64,000 bases of DNA from an uncultured Clostridia bacterium. GTDB lineage: Bacteria > Bacillota > Clostridia > Oscillospirales > Ruminococcaceae. Positions 9,560 to 17,846 of this stretch are shown here, in pieces (the stretch's first letter is position 1; each line of letters opens with the position of its first letter). Made by a program: the position numbers and the translations under genes. A model generated the notes under the pieces. It was not told the origin of the DNA. It searched no databases and saw only the letters and a list, made by a program, of their open reading frames with translations. The stretch covers positions 1 through 64,000 of the forward strand of contig CALXEL010000116.1 in assembly GCA_944387315.1 (NCBI GenBank). Direction: 5' to 3'.

Positions 9560-9707
9560 AATAAATTGATACCTTATGAATTTTGCTGGATTTTTTATTT
9601 TTTCAGCAAAAAATAGTCATTTTCAACAGATTTTGCTTTCAAAACTCTGTCATATATAGAATTCTTTTGTCCAAGTACAGTGTTGCATTTCATAAAGGAG
9701 GGAATTT

Positions 9708-10751
9708 ATGAACAGACGCTGGATATGGTCCCTCCTGACATTGGCGGTTGCCGCCGCAGGTGCTGTTACCCTATATCAAAATAATCAGGCGAGGCTGCGG
9801 TTTGTTTCTGGTACTACATTTGCTATGAATACCTTTATTGATCAAAAGTGGTTTGGTTCCAAGGGACAAAAAACCTATGATCGGGTTACTGCTTTTGTCA
9901 CAGAGATCGAGCAGGAAATATCCATGCATATTTCCAATTCTGATATTGCTTTGCTCAATCAGAAGGCTGGGAAAGAATATGTTGCCCTTTCACCTGAAGT
10001 TTTTGGATTGCTCAGCAGAGCCAAAGAGCTGTCCGGAGCTTCTCAGGGCGCCTTTGATTTAACCATTGGCCCATTGGTGGAAAGCTGGGACATCACCGGC
10101 CTGAATCCCAAGGTTCCTTCCCAAGAGGAGATCCAGAAAGATCTGGAGTTGATAAATTGGGAGGACCTGCTTTTGGATGAGACCAATTCTTCGGCTATGC
10201 TTCTCCGGGAGGGTATGGCTGTGGATTTGGGTGCCATCGCCAAGGGCTGGGCCTGTGACCAAATCCGTCAGTTAGCTTTGGAAGAGGGGATCACCTCCGG
10301 GTATGTCTCCCTGGGCGGAAACCTGATGGTAATTGGTCAAAAACCGGATGGGAATCCCTTTTATTTTGGAGTTAGAGATCCCCGGGGTGACGCCACCGAA
10401 TATATCGGTACAGTCAGCCTGGAGGGAAAAACCATGGCCACCAGTGGTGACTATGAAAGATATTTTGAGGAGGATGGCGTCCGGTATCACCATCTTCTGG
10501 ACCCCCGTACCGGATATCCTGCCGACGGCGGTCTGATTTCGGTATCGGTGATTTCAGAGGATGGCGCTTTGGCAGATTTCCTTTCCACAACCTTCTTTGT
10601 CCTGGGACGGGAGGAGACCCTCAAGCATCTGGAAGATGACCGCTATCAGCTGATTGTAGTGGACAGCGACTTGAATGTGTACTGGTCCTCAGGTCTCAAT
10701 GGCAATTTCCAGCCCAATCAACAGGCTGAGGGATATACTTTCCATCAATAG
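9708..10751 (+). CDS. apbE: ApbE, FAD:protein FMN transferase
   Basis: ApbE cleaves FAD and attaches FMN covalently to threonine in SGAT-type motifs of RnfG, RnfD and related extracytoplasmic flavoproteins. The 347-residue protein has an N-terminal membrane anchor (about 5-22) and then the ApbE core: GTTFAMNTF, the SGAFDLTIGPLVESW-like segment (here SQGAFDLTIGPL), AVDLGAIAKGWACD, VSLGGNLMVIG, MATSGDYERYF and HHLLDPRTGYPA. The location directly upstream of rnfCDGEAB fits its role: RnfD and the three RnfG domains all carry candidate flavinylation threonines. SD is AAAGGAGGG. Confidence 0.96.
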   Translation: MNRRWIWSLLTLAVAAAGAVTLYQNNQARLRFVSGTTFAMNTFIDQKWFGSKGQKTYDRVTAFVTEIEQEISMHISNSDIALLNQKAGKEYVALSPEVFGLLSRAKELSGASQGAFDLTIGPLVESWDITGLNPKVPSQEEIQKDLELINWEDLLLDETNSSAMLLREGMAVDLGAIAKGWACDQIRQLALEEGITSGYVSLGGNLMVIGQKPDGNPFYFGVRDPRGDATEYIGTVSLEGKTMATSGDYERYFEEDGVRYHHLLDPRTGYPADGGLISVSVISEDGALADFLSTTFFVLGREETLKHLEDDRYQLIVVDSDLNVYWSSGLNGNFQPNQQAEGYTFHQ

Positions 10752-10761
10752 GAGCTGTTTC

Positions 10762-11307
10762 ATGGGAATCAATCAAACAGGTAAAGCCAGACAGGTTGCC
10801 TTTCTGGGGCTGCTGTTTGCCCTGGCAATGGTGCTGAGCTTTTTTGAAAGCGCTTTGTCGGCTATGATAGCACTGCCGCCGGGGATTAAATTGGGGCTTT
10901 CCAATGTGGTCACCATGTATTGCCTCTTCTTTTTGGGCAGCCGCCCTGCTTTTACATTGGCTGTGCTGAAAGGATTGTTTGTCCTGCTTACAAGAGGGGC
11001 GGTAGCGGCGGCTATGAGTTTGACAGGTGGCCTTTGCTCTGTTGTTGTGATGCTGCTGCTCATGGCTCTGCCACGTAAGATGGTCAGCTATTTGATGATC
11101 AGTGTGGCAGGCGGTGTGTTTCATAATTTAGGTCAGCTATTTATGGCCCGGTGGATTATCGGGTCGGAAAAAATCTTTTATTATCTGCCTATAATGGTGG
11201 CGTCCGGATTGCTTATGGGTACAGTTACCGGTATGCTGTTGCGGATTTTGCTGCCTTATATGAATAAATTGAACCTGTCCCTGGATAGGGATATTGATAG
11301 GGAATAG
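10762..11307 (+). CDS. Gx-transporter / heptaprenyl diphosphate synthase component I-like membrane protein
   Basis: 181-residue polytopic membrane protein of the family annotated either as heptaprenyl diphosphate synthase component I or as Gx transporter. About five hydrophobic segments are visible, and the conserved LPPGIKLGLSNVVTMYCLFFLG stretch lies near residues 38-59. Genes of this family commonly sit between apbE and rnfC in clostridial Rnf loci; a role in supplying flavin or quinone-like precursor is speculation. The ATG at 10762 lies 10 bases after the apbE stop and follows AGGAG; the longer frame overlaps apbE and is rejected. Confidence 0.85.
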   Translation: MGINQTGKARQVAFLGLLFALAMVLSFFESALSAMIALPPGIKLGLSNVVTMYCLFFLGSRPAFTLAVLKGLFVLLTRGAVAAAMSLTGGLCSVVVMLLLMALPRKMVSYLMISVAGGVFHNLGQLFMARWIIGSEKIFYYLPIMVASGLLMGTVTGMLLRILLPYMNKLNLSLDRDIDRE

Positions 11308-11313
11308 GAGCTC

Positions 11314-11508
11314 ATGCCACCTGTGAGGGCGGCATGGATCTTGTTTGTTATCACAGCCATATTTGTTGTCGCTGGGGAAATTTGGATGGTCGTTTCAGGG
11401 GGAAAGAAGCGTCAAGGAGTAGTCACCTTAGGTTCCAGAGACAATCAAACATCAAACTTCTGTACAGGAGGAGTACTATCGTGTCAAAGCTTTTTTCAAA
11501 ATCTTTGA
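11314..11508 (+). CDS. Small single-pass membrane protein overlapping rnfC (uncertain)
   Basis: A 64-codon frame begins seven bases after the Gx gene, with AGGAG three bases before the ATG, and ends 28 bases inside rnfC. The first 30 residues form a clear hydrophobic segment (AWILFVITAIFVVAGEIWMVV) followed by a basic patch; the remainder is unremarkable. In other clostridial rnf loci a NusG domain II protein is often found at this place, and this could be a shortened relic of it. I see no sequence motif that proves translation. Confidence 0.4.
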   Translation: MPPVRAAWILFVITAIFVVAGEIWMVVSGGKKRQGVVTLGSRDNQTSNFCTGGVLSCQSFFQNL

Positions 11509-12794
11509 ACGGCGTAAAGGTCAAACATTGTAAAAACACAATGGAGCAAGAGACCGTTGTCATGCCGGTTCCCGACAAGGTAGTGATACCGATGAAGCAG
11601 CACATGGGTAAGGAATGCGACCCCACTGTGAAATTGACCGACCTGGTAAAGGTTGGCCAGCTGATTGGTGATACTACCGCTTTTATCGGCGCACCCATCC
11701 ACTCCAGTGTGTCCGGTAAGGTTGTTGCCATTGATGAGTTTATCTCTCCCAGCGGTGAGAAAAACAAAGCCGTTGTGATTGAGACAGATAAACTTCAGGA
11801 AATGGATGAGTCTATCGCGCCGCCAGTGGTGACCAACCATCAGGAATTTGTTGCCGCCATCCGGGCATCCGGTCTGGTGGGACTGGGTGGAGCGGGATTT
11901 CCTACCCATGTAAAGTTGGCTCCCAAAAATCTGGATGAGGTTGACACTTTAATTATCAACGCAGCAGAGTGTGAGCCCTATATCACAGCTGACTACCGTA
12001 CCATGATGGAAGAGACTGAGGCTGTGGTGGAAGGCCTTTCGCTGGTTCGCAAATACCTGAACCTCAAACAGGTAATCATTGGCATTGAGGACAATAAACC
12101 CAAGGCCATTGAAACCATGCAGCAGGCAGTGTCCTCTATGGAGGGAGTTTCTGTCGCCACCTTGAAATCCCAGTACCCACAGGGCGGTGAGAAGGTGCTC
12201 ATTTATGAGACCACTGGCCGGGTTGTGCCTGAAGGCAAGCTGCCCAGCGATGTGGGATGCATTGTGATGAACGTTTCCACAGTGGCCTTTATTGCCGGTT
12301 ATATGAAAACTGGTGTGCCGCTGATTCAGAAACGCCTGACTGTGGACGGCGGCGCTGTGGCCGAGCCCAAGAATGTTCTGGTGCCTATCGGTACCGCTTT
12401 TGGGGATGTGTTGGAGTTCTGCGGCGGCTTTAAAAGCGAGCCCAAAAAAGTTATTATGGGTGGCCCTATGATGGGAATTGCCATCTATGATATGAAGTTC
12501 CCGGTGCTGAAGAACAACAACGCGATCCTGGCTTTCACCGAAGCTGAGGCTGCACCTCCTGTGGAGACCCCCTGTATCCGCTGTGCCAGATGTGTAAACG
12601 CCTGTCCTTTTGATTTGATGCCTGCCGCCATTGAAAAAGCTTTCAAGGCTGGAAATGTAGAGGCTCTTAAGGGCCTCAAGGTCAATCTGTGCATGGAATG
12701 TGGATGTTGTTCCTATGTTTGTCCCGCTAAGCGCAACTTGGTAGCCACCAACCGTTTGGCGAAAAAACTTGTTATGGAAAGCAATAAAAAGTAG
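11481..12794 (+). CDS. rnfC: RnfC, NADH-binding Fe-S subunit of the Rnf complex
   Basis: Peripheral subunit of the ferredoxin:NAD+ oxidoreductase, thought to carry the NAD(H) and FMN sites. The 437-residue protein contains a Complex-I 51-kDa-like region (GLVGLGGAGFPTHVKL, NAAECEPYITADYRTM, AND-YPQGGEKVLIYETTGR-like segment) and two C-terminal [4Fe-4S] motifs, CIRCARCVNACP and CMECGCCSYVCP. A GTG at 11481 is chosen because CAGGAGGAG precedes it at normal spacing; the extended frame upstream would overlap the small membrane ORF. It is the first gene of rnfCDGEAB. Confidence 0.96.
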   Translation: MSKLFSKSLNGVKVKHCKNTMEQETVVMPVPDKVVIPMKQHMGKECDPTVKLTDLVKVGQLIGDTTAFIGAPIHSSVSGKVVAIDEFISPSGEKNKAVVIETDKLQEMDESIAPPVVTNHQEFVAAIRASGLVGLGGAGFPTHVKLAPKNLDEVDTLIINAAECEPYITADYRTMMEETEAVVEGLSLVRKYLNLKQVIIGIEDNKPKAIETMQQAVSSMEGVSVATLKSQYPQGGEKVLIYETTGRVVPEGKLPSDVGCIVMNVSTVAFIAGYMKTGVPLIQKRLTVDGGAVAEPKNVLVPIGTAFGDVLEFCGGFKSEPKKVIMGGPMMGIAIYDMKFPVLKNNNAILAFTEAEAAPPVETPCIRCARCVNACPFDLMPAAIEKAFKAGNVEALKGLKVNLCMECGCCSYVCPAKRNLVATNRLAKKLVMESNKK

Positions 12795-12805
12795 GGGTGA
12801 AAACA

Positions 12806-13750
12806 GTGACAAATAAATTGACAATTGCGCCTTCGCCTCATGTAAGAGATCGAGTGACCACAGCTTCCATTATGCAGACCGTTCTTTTGGCTCTGGCACC
12901 GGCTGCTGTAGCTTCGGTTGTAATTTTTGGCGTCAAGGCACTGATTCTTATGGTTACCTGTGTGGTAACCTGTGTAGCAGCGGAATATCTGTTTGATAAG
13001 GCAAATCATAAAGCCAATACCATCACCGATTTCAGCGCGGTGGTTACCGGCTTGCTGCTGGCCTTTAACCTGCCCTCTACACTGCCCCCATGGATGGCGG
13101 TAGTTGGTTGTCTGGCTGCCATTATTGTAGCCAAACAGCTGTTTGGCGGAATCGGCCAGAACTTTGCCAACCCGGCGATTGTAGGCCGTATTGTGCTGCT
13201 GATTTCCTTTACCCAGCCTATGACCAACTGGCTGATTCCCAAAAAGGTCATCGGCGGGTATGAGCTGGTTTCTGGCGCCACACCTCTGGCTCTCAACGCC
13301 AGCGGCCTGGTGGAGCAGATTCCCGATTATCTGCAGATGTTTATTGGCCAGAGAGGCGGATGTCTGGGTGAGACCTGTATCGCAGCTCTGTTGGTGGGTG
13401 GCCTGTTCCTGATTTTCAAAGGGATCATCAGCCCCATTATCCCTGTGGCCTATCTGGGTACTGTAGCGGTGTTTGCAGTTCTGGTAGGTGAGGACCCTGT
13501 ATTCCATCTGCTGGCTGGCGGCGTGGTGCTGGGCGCCTTCTTTATGGCTACCGACTATGTTACCTCCCCTGTAACAGATAAAGGCAAGCTGATTTTCGGT
13601 ATTGGATGCGGTCTGCTGACCATGCTGATCCGTATCTACGCCTCCTATCCTGAGGGCACTTCTTTTGCCATTCTGCTGATGAACATTTTGACTCCTCATA
13701 TTGATAACTTTACAAAAATGAAACCCTTTGGTGCGGGAGGTGCGAAGTAA
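12806..13750 (+). CDS. rnfD: RnfD, membrane flavoprotein subunit
   Basis: Integral membrane subunit of the Rnf complex, 314 residues and about nine to ten hydrophobic helices, related to NqrB. The flavinylation motif SGAT is present in ELVSGATPLALN, with the acceptor threonine at residue 159 of this start. IGQNFANPAIVGR and the C-terminal TDYVTSPVTDKGKLIFGIG are typical. I favour the GTG at 12806, which has an AGGGGTGA element upstream; the GTG at 12797 lies too close to that element. The stop codon overlaps the rnfG ATG by one base. Confidence 0.94.
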   Translation: MTNKLTIAPSPHVRDRVTTASIMQTVLLALAPAAVASVVIFGVKALILMVTCVVTCVAAEYLFDKANHKANTITDFSAVVTGLLLAFNLPSTLPPWMAVVGCLAAIIVAKQLFGGIGQNFANPAIVGRIVLLISFTQPMTNWLIPKKVIGGYELVSGATPLALNASGLVEQIPDYLQMFIGQRGGCLGETCIAALLVGGLFLIFKGIISPIIPVAYLGTVAVFAVLVGEDPVFHLLAGGVVLGAFFMATDYVTSPVTDKGKLIFGIGCGLLTMLIRIYASYPEGTSFAILLMNILTPHIDNFTKMKPFGAGGAK

Positions 13751-15066
13751 TGAACAACGCCTTTCAGGATTTTGTAGTTCCACCTCTGGTGCTTACGGTT
13801 ATCTGTCTGGTTGTAACCGTTGCTTTGGTATTCACCTTTAACCTGACCGAACCCATTATTGAGCAGCAGGCCATTGAGGCTGCCAACCAGGCAAGAATCG
13901 CTGTGCTGCCTGGAGCTGCCGGTTTTGAGGAAGTTGTAGTGGAAGAGATGCCCGAAGGCGGTGTAGACTGCTATAAGGCAACCGATGACTCCGGTTATGT
14001 TATTACCGGTTCCGCTCGTGGTTACGGCGGCACCATGAAAGTAATGGCTGGTATTAAAAATGATGGTACCTTGGCTGGTGTACAGGTTCTGGAGCAGAAT
14101 GAAACCCAGGGCTTGGGCAGCAAGGTAACCGAGCCTGCCTTTACAGATCAGTTTGTAGGCAAGGATGTCAATATGAGCGGCATCGAGACTATTTCCGGCG
14201 CCACCATTTCTTCCCGAGCCTTTATCACCGCACTGACCAATGCTTATAAGGTATATGGTATTGTAGCAGGTGTGGACATGGGTACAGGTGGGGAGCCTGC
14301 CCGGGATCCTCTGACTTTGGCTCAGGTACAGGAGATCTTCCCCTCCGCTAGCGAGTATGTCCGTCTGGACACAGAGTTGGAATCCTACAAAGTAGGGGAA
14401 GAGGGCTTTATTGTTGTAACCATGGAGCCTGGCTTTGCTGACGACATGGTAGCTGCTGTGGGCTTCAATACCGACGGCACCATTGCCGGTATTGTGTTCA
14501 CCCAGATCAATGAGACTCCTGAGTATGGTATGAAGCTGAACACAACTGATTACCTCTCTAAATATGTAGGACTTTCTGATATCACCGGTGTGGAAAAGGT
14601 AGCGGGTGCTACTGTTTCCAGCGATGCGTTCCAGAAGCTGGTGCAGAAAACCATCGATGCTTTCCCTGAGGTGAAAGAGGCCCAGGAGCCGGTATCCTTG
14701 CTGCAGCTCCAGTCTATGATGGAGGCCTATGGCACCTATGAGGCTGTAGGTATTCAGGATGCCAAATATGCCCTTAAAGGTGATGGTGTAACCGGTGTGG
14801 TTATGACCACCGAAGGTTTTGGCGGTCCCTATGAAGTTATTGTCATTGTCAACGACGATGGAACAGTGGCTCAGGTTGCCCTCGGCAAGAATGAGGAAAC
14901 CGAAGGCTATGGTTCCAAGGTTGGCGAGCAAGCACACACCAGTCTGTTTGTGGGCGCGACAGAGAACACTGTTGACAATGTAGAAATTGTCAGTGGTGCT
15001 ACTGTCACCTCTTACAGCTTTAAGAGTGCGGTGAAACACGCGCTTCAAGTGGTGAAAGGGGCATAG
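13750..15066 (+). CDS. rnfG: RnfG with three tandem FMN-binding domains
   Basis: Rnf subunit that carries covalently bound FMN outside the membrane. It has one N-terminal transmembrane helix (about 10-30). Ordinary RnfG proteins are near 200 residues with one FMN-binding domain; this one has 438 residues and three. Their attachment motifs are SGATISS (Thr152), AGATVSS (Thr288) and SGATVTS (Thr418), each preceded by a Glu three residues before the Ser/Ala. The first and third domains share the NET(Q/E)G(L/Y)GSKV segment; the second is more divergent (NETPEYGMKL). The neighbouring apbE would supply the flavin. Confidence 0.93.
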   Translation: MNNAFQDFVVPPLVLTVICLVVTVALVFTFNLTEPIIEQQAIEAANQARIAVLPGAAGFEEVVVEEMPEGGVDCYKATDDSGYVITGSARGYGGTMKVMAGIKNDGTLAGVQVLEQNETQGLGSKVTEPAFTDQFVGKDVNMSGIETISGATISSRAFITALTNAYKVYGIVAGVDMGTGGEPARDPLTLAQVQEIFPSASEYVRLDTELESYKVGEEGFIVVTMEPGFADDMVAAVGFNTDGTIAGIVFTQINETPEYGMKLNTTDYLSKYVGLSDITGVEKVAGATVSSDAFQKLVQKTIDAFPEVKEAQEPVSLLQLQSMMEAYGTYEAVGIQDAKYALKGDGVTGVVMTTEGFGGPYEVIVIVNDDGTVAQVALGKNEETEGYGSKVGEQAHTSLFVGATENTVDNVEIVSGATVTSYSFKSAVKHALQVVKGA

Positions 15067-15071
15067 AATCG

Positions 15072-15743
15072 ATGAATAAAAAAAGCAAACTGAGCATTCT
15101 GCTCAACGGCATTATCAAAGAAAACCCGGTTCTGGTGCTGGTTCTGGGTACTTGTCCCACCATGGCGGTTACCAGTTCCGCCATTAATGGTTTGGGCATG
15201 GGTATTGCTGCTACTGCCGTTCTGATTTTCTCCAATATTTTGATTTCCGCCTTGAAAAAGGTCATTCCTGACAAGGTCCGTATTCCCTGTTATATCGTAG
15301 TTATCGCTGGTCTGGTAACCATTGTACAGTATCTGGTAAAAGCTTACGCTTCCGATCTGGATAAATCGTTAGGTGTTTTCTTGCCTTTGATTGTTGTAAA
15401 CTGTATTATTTTGGGTCGTGCCGAGATGTTCGCCAGCAAAAACAGCGTGGTAGACTCCGCCTTGGATGGCATGGGTATGGGACTTGGTTTCACTTTGGCT
15501 CTGTTTATGATGGGTGTCATTCGTGAGGTTTTGGGTTCTGGTACCCTTTTGGGTATGAGCTTGTACAGCTTTGACCCCATCTCGATCTTTAAACTGGCTC
15601 CCGGTGGATTCTTTGTCTTTGGCTGCCTGATCGCTCTGGTCAACAAGCTGACCAAGGGCAAAGCGATTAAAAAGAAAGAATTTAGCTGCGCTGGCTGTCC
15701 TTCCGCTGGAATTTGCGGCAAAGCCGAGAAAGGGGAGTGCTAA
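15072..15743 (+). CDS. rnfE: RnfE, membrane subunit with cysteine-rich tail
   Basis: Polytopic membrane subunit of the Rnf/Nqr family (NqrD-like), 223 residues with about six helices. The conserved NPVLVLVLGTCPTMAVTSSA segment and LGRAEMFASKN...DGMGMGLGF segment are present; the Cys near residue 26 is a ligand of the intramembrane Fe-S centre in Rnf/Nqr. The last 18 residues form a soluble tail with four cysteines (C206, C209, C215, C223), which short RnfE proteins lack. It follows rnfG by five bases and precedes rnfA by three. Confidence 0.94.
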   Translation: MNKKSKLSILLNGIIKENPVLVLVLGTCPTMAVTSSAINGLGMGIAATAVLIFSNILISALKKVIPDKVRIPCYIVVIAGLVTIVQYLVKAYASDLDKSLGVFLPLIVVNCIILGRAEMFASKNSVVDSALDGMGMGLGFTLALFMMGVIREVLGSGTLLGMSLYSFDPISIFKLAPGGFFVFGCLIALVNKLTKGKAIKKKEFSCAGCPSAGICGKAEKGEC

Positions 15744-15746
15744 TCT

Positions 15747-16337
15747 ATGAAAGAGATGTTGACGATCCTGTTTAGCGCGATCCTAGTTGAGAACTTTGTT
15801 CTCGTTAAATTTATGGGAATCTGCCCCTTCCTGGGTGTTTCCAAAAAGCTGGATTCCGCTTTAGGCATGAGTGCCGCGGTTATCTTTGTTATGCTGATGG
15901 CTACAGCGGCCACCAATCCCATCTATAATTATTTGCTGGCCCCCAATGGACTGGAATATCTTCAGACGGTTGTCTTTATTTTGATTATCGCCGCGTTGGT
16001 ACAGCTGGTAGAAACTATCCTGAAAAAATCCCTCCCGTCTTTGCACAAAGCGCTGGGTGTATACCTGCCCCTGATTACCACCAACTGTGCGGTTCTGGGT
16101 GTAGCAGTGCTCAATGTGGAAGAGGGTTATGATCTGATTCCTGCTCTGGTAAACGCTTTGGGCGCTGGATTGGGCTTTATGCTGGCTATGGTTCTCTTTG
16201 CTGGTGTGCGTTCCCGTATGGAGAACATTGACACTCCTGAGTGCTTTAAGGGAATCCCCATCACCCTGGTTGCCGCCTCTATTGTTTCCATGTCCTTTAT
16301 GGGATTTGGCGGTTTGGTAGAGGGCCTGTTCAAATAA
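15747..16337 (+). CDS. rnfA: RnfA, membrane subunit
   Basis: Polytopic membrane subunit homologous to NqrE, 196 residues and six predicted helices. It begins with the conserved NFVLVKFMGICPFLGVSKKLDSALGMS-type stretch, in which the cysteine faces the equivalent cysteine of RnfE to hold a membrane Fe-S centre; the antiparallel partner segment is TTNCAVLGVAVLN. Together with RnfD and RnfE it forms the ion-translocating core. Whether the coupling ion is Na+ or H+ cannot be read from the sequence. Confidence 0.95.
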   Translation: MKEMLTILFSAILVENFVLVKFMGICPFLGVSKKLDSALGMSAAVIFVMLMATAATNPIYNYLLAPNGLEYLQTVVFILIIAALVQLVETILKKSLPSLHKALGVYLPLITTNCAVLGVAVLNVEEGYDLIPALVNALGAGLGFMLAMVLFAGVRSRMENIDTPECFKGIPITLVAASIVSMSFMGFGGLVEGLFK

Positions 16338-16367
16338 CGAATCAATCGAGATAAGGAGTCTGAAAAA

Positions 16368-17186
16368 ATGGAAGCTTTTATTGTTCCCGTTCTGATTGTT
16401 GCCGGAACAGGCGTGCTTGCTGGTGTGATCCTTGCGGTTGCTTCGAAGTTTATGGCTGTCCCGGTAGATGAGAAGTTGGCCGCTCTGCGGGCGGAACTTC
16501 CTGGTGCCAACTGCGGTGCCTGCGGTTTTGCTGGTTGTGATGACTATGCCGCTAAAATCGCCGAAGATCCCAACACCCCCATCAACAAATGCCCGGTGGG
16601 CGGCGCTGAAGTGGCCCAAAAACTCAGCGCCATTATGGGGGTGGCCTTTGAGGAAGCAGTTCCCCAATATGCCCTGGTACACTGCAACGGTACCTGCGAA
16701 AATACCCAGTATGCCATGGATTATGAGGGACCTCAAACTTGTAGTGCCTGCCGCACTTTTTACAGTGGCCGCGGAACCTGCCCCCATGCCTGTATGGGCT
16801 TTGGTGATTGTGTCAAGGCCTGTAATTACGATGCCATCCATGTAATCAATGGTGTAGCCGTTGTGGACCCCGAGTCCTGTGTAGGCTGCGGCATGTGTGC
16901 CAAGGCTTGTCCCAACCATCTGATTACCATTGTGCCTGCTACCAGTCAGGTTTATGTCAGCTGCTCCAACCAGCAGAAGGGCGCCCTGACCCGTAAGGCT
17001 TGTAAGGTGGGTTGTATTGGCTGTAGAAAGTGCGAAAAGGCCTGTCCTTCCCAGGCAATTACAGTAGCCAACAACCTTGCGTCTATCGACCCTGCCAAAT
17101 GTACCAACTGTGGAACCTGTGTGGGTGAATGCCCAACTGGAGCCATCCGCACAGTAATGCACTGCGGCGCTGGAAGCGAGAAATAG
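16368..17186 (+). CDS. rnfB: RnfB, multi-cluster ferredoxin-type entry subunit
   Basis: RnfB accepts electrons from reduced ferredoxin and passes them into the membrane part of the complex. The 272-residue protein has an N-terminal membrane helix, then the CGACGFAGC motif of the Fe-S domain, and a series of [4Fe-4S] motifs: [20 protein letters not shown]...[29 protein letters not shown] and [12 protein letters not shown]. The cluster number is high, as in other clostridial RnfB. It closes the rnfCDGEAB operon and is followed by a strong terminator. Confidence 0.96.
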   Translation: MEAFIVPVLIVAGTGVLAGVILAVASKFMAVPVDEKLAALRAELPGANCGACGFAGCDDYAAKIAEDPNTPINKCPVGGAEVAQKLSAIMGVAFEEAVPQYALVHCNGTCENTQYAMDYEGPQTCSACRTFYSGRGTCPHACMGFGDCVKACNYDAIHVINGVAVVDPESCVGCGMCAKACPNHLITIVPATSQVYVSCSNQQKGALTRKACKVGCIGCRKCEKACPSQAITVANNLASIDPAKCTNCGTCVGECPTGAIRTVMHCGAGSEK

Positions 17187-17228
17187 GCGACAGATTGGAA
17201 CCGTTTTTTCGCTGGTAAATTCTAAAAT

Positions 17229-17275
17229 AAAATCCCCCGGGCTGAGATATAAAACTGCCTGGGGGATTTTTATAT
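17229..17275 (+). terminator. Intrinsic terminator of the rnf operon
   Basis: 14-bp GC-rich stem (17229-17242 with 17257-17270, one G-U pair), 14-base loop, then T residues. Confidence 0.88.
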
Positions 17276-17364
17276 TTCTCTCATTTGTGCCACAATTAAG
17301 AATTTTGGCATGAAACCACAAAATGGCGGCATAATAATAGGGGAAAAGTACAGTAAAATTTCTC

Positions 17365-17393
17365 TTGACAAAATAAACTGTAACAATTATAAT
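17365..17393 (+). promoter_or_regulatory. Consensus promoter of trxA
   Basis: TTGACA (17365-17370), exactly 17 bases, TATAAT (17388-17393): a perfect sigma-A promoter, 60 bases upstream of the thioredoxin start. A promoter this strong normally needs repression, which fits the palindrome that overlaps it. Confidence 0.9.
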
Positions 17394-17400
17394 TACAGTT
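17376..17400. promoter_or_regulatory. Palindromic operator overlapping the trxA -10 box
   Basis: Perfect 8-bp arms AACTGTAA (17376-17383) and TTACAGTT (17393-17400) flank nine bases that contain most of the -10 box. A bound dimeric repressor would block RNA polymerase. The centre also partly resembles a PerR box. The nearby Rrf2 gene is another candidate regulator. Which factor binds is inference. Confidence 0.6.
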
Positions 17401-17453
17401 AAAGAGGCAATATTTCCCTATTACAAAGAAAATTCTTAAAAGGAGCGATTTAT

Positions 17454-17768
17454 ATGGCAGTAGTCGAAATAACCAAAGAAAATTTTGAAAAAGAGGTATT
17501 GCAGTCGGAACTGCCGGTACTGGTAGACTTTTTTGCCACATGGTGTGGCCCCTGCAAGATGCTTTCTCCCATTGTGGATCAGCTGGCAGAAGAACTGGCT
17601 GGAACTGTTAAGGTGGGCAAGGTAGACATCGACGGACAGATTGACCTGGCGAGAAAATTCCGGGTGATGTCGGTTCCCACCCTGGTAGTTTTCAAAAACG
17701 GTAAAGTGACATCCCAGACCGTAGGTGTTCAGACCGCGGAGCAGATTAAAAAGAATATTATGGGTTAA
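17454..17768 (+). CDS. trxA: Thioredoxin
   Basis: Cytoplasmic dithiol reductant, 104 residues, normal for the family. The active site is WCGPC with redox cysteines at residues 31 and 34, in the context VLVDFFATWCGPCKM. The cis-proline loop MSVPTLVVFKNGK and the buried Asp25 are present. It has its own promoter with an overlapping palindrome and its own terminator, so it is a single-gene unit. It stands directly upstream of a TlpA-like lipoprotein and an Fe-S redox cluster. Confidence 0.97.
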   Translation: MAVVEITKENFEKEVLQSELPVLVDFFATWCGPCKMLSPIVDQLAEELAGTVKVGKVDIDGQIDLARKFRVMSVPTLVVFKNGKVTSQTVGVQTAEQIKKNIMG

Positions 17769-17777
17769 TAACCCAAT

Positions 17778-17814
17778 GGTGGGGGATACATAGTGATGAT
17801 CCCCCATCTTTTTT
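17778..17814 (+). terminator. Intrinsic terminator after trxA
   Basis: 10-bp stem (17778-17787 with 17799-17808, one G-U pair) followed by six T residues. Confidence 0.87.
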
Positions 17815-17846
17815 AAGCTGAAATATACGCAATAAGGAGAATATGA

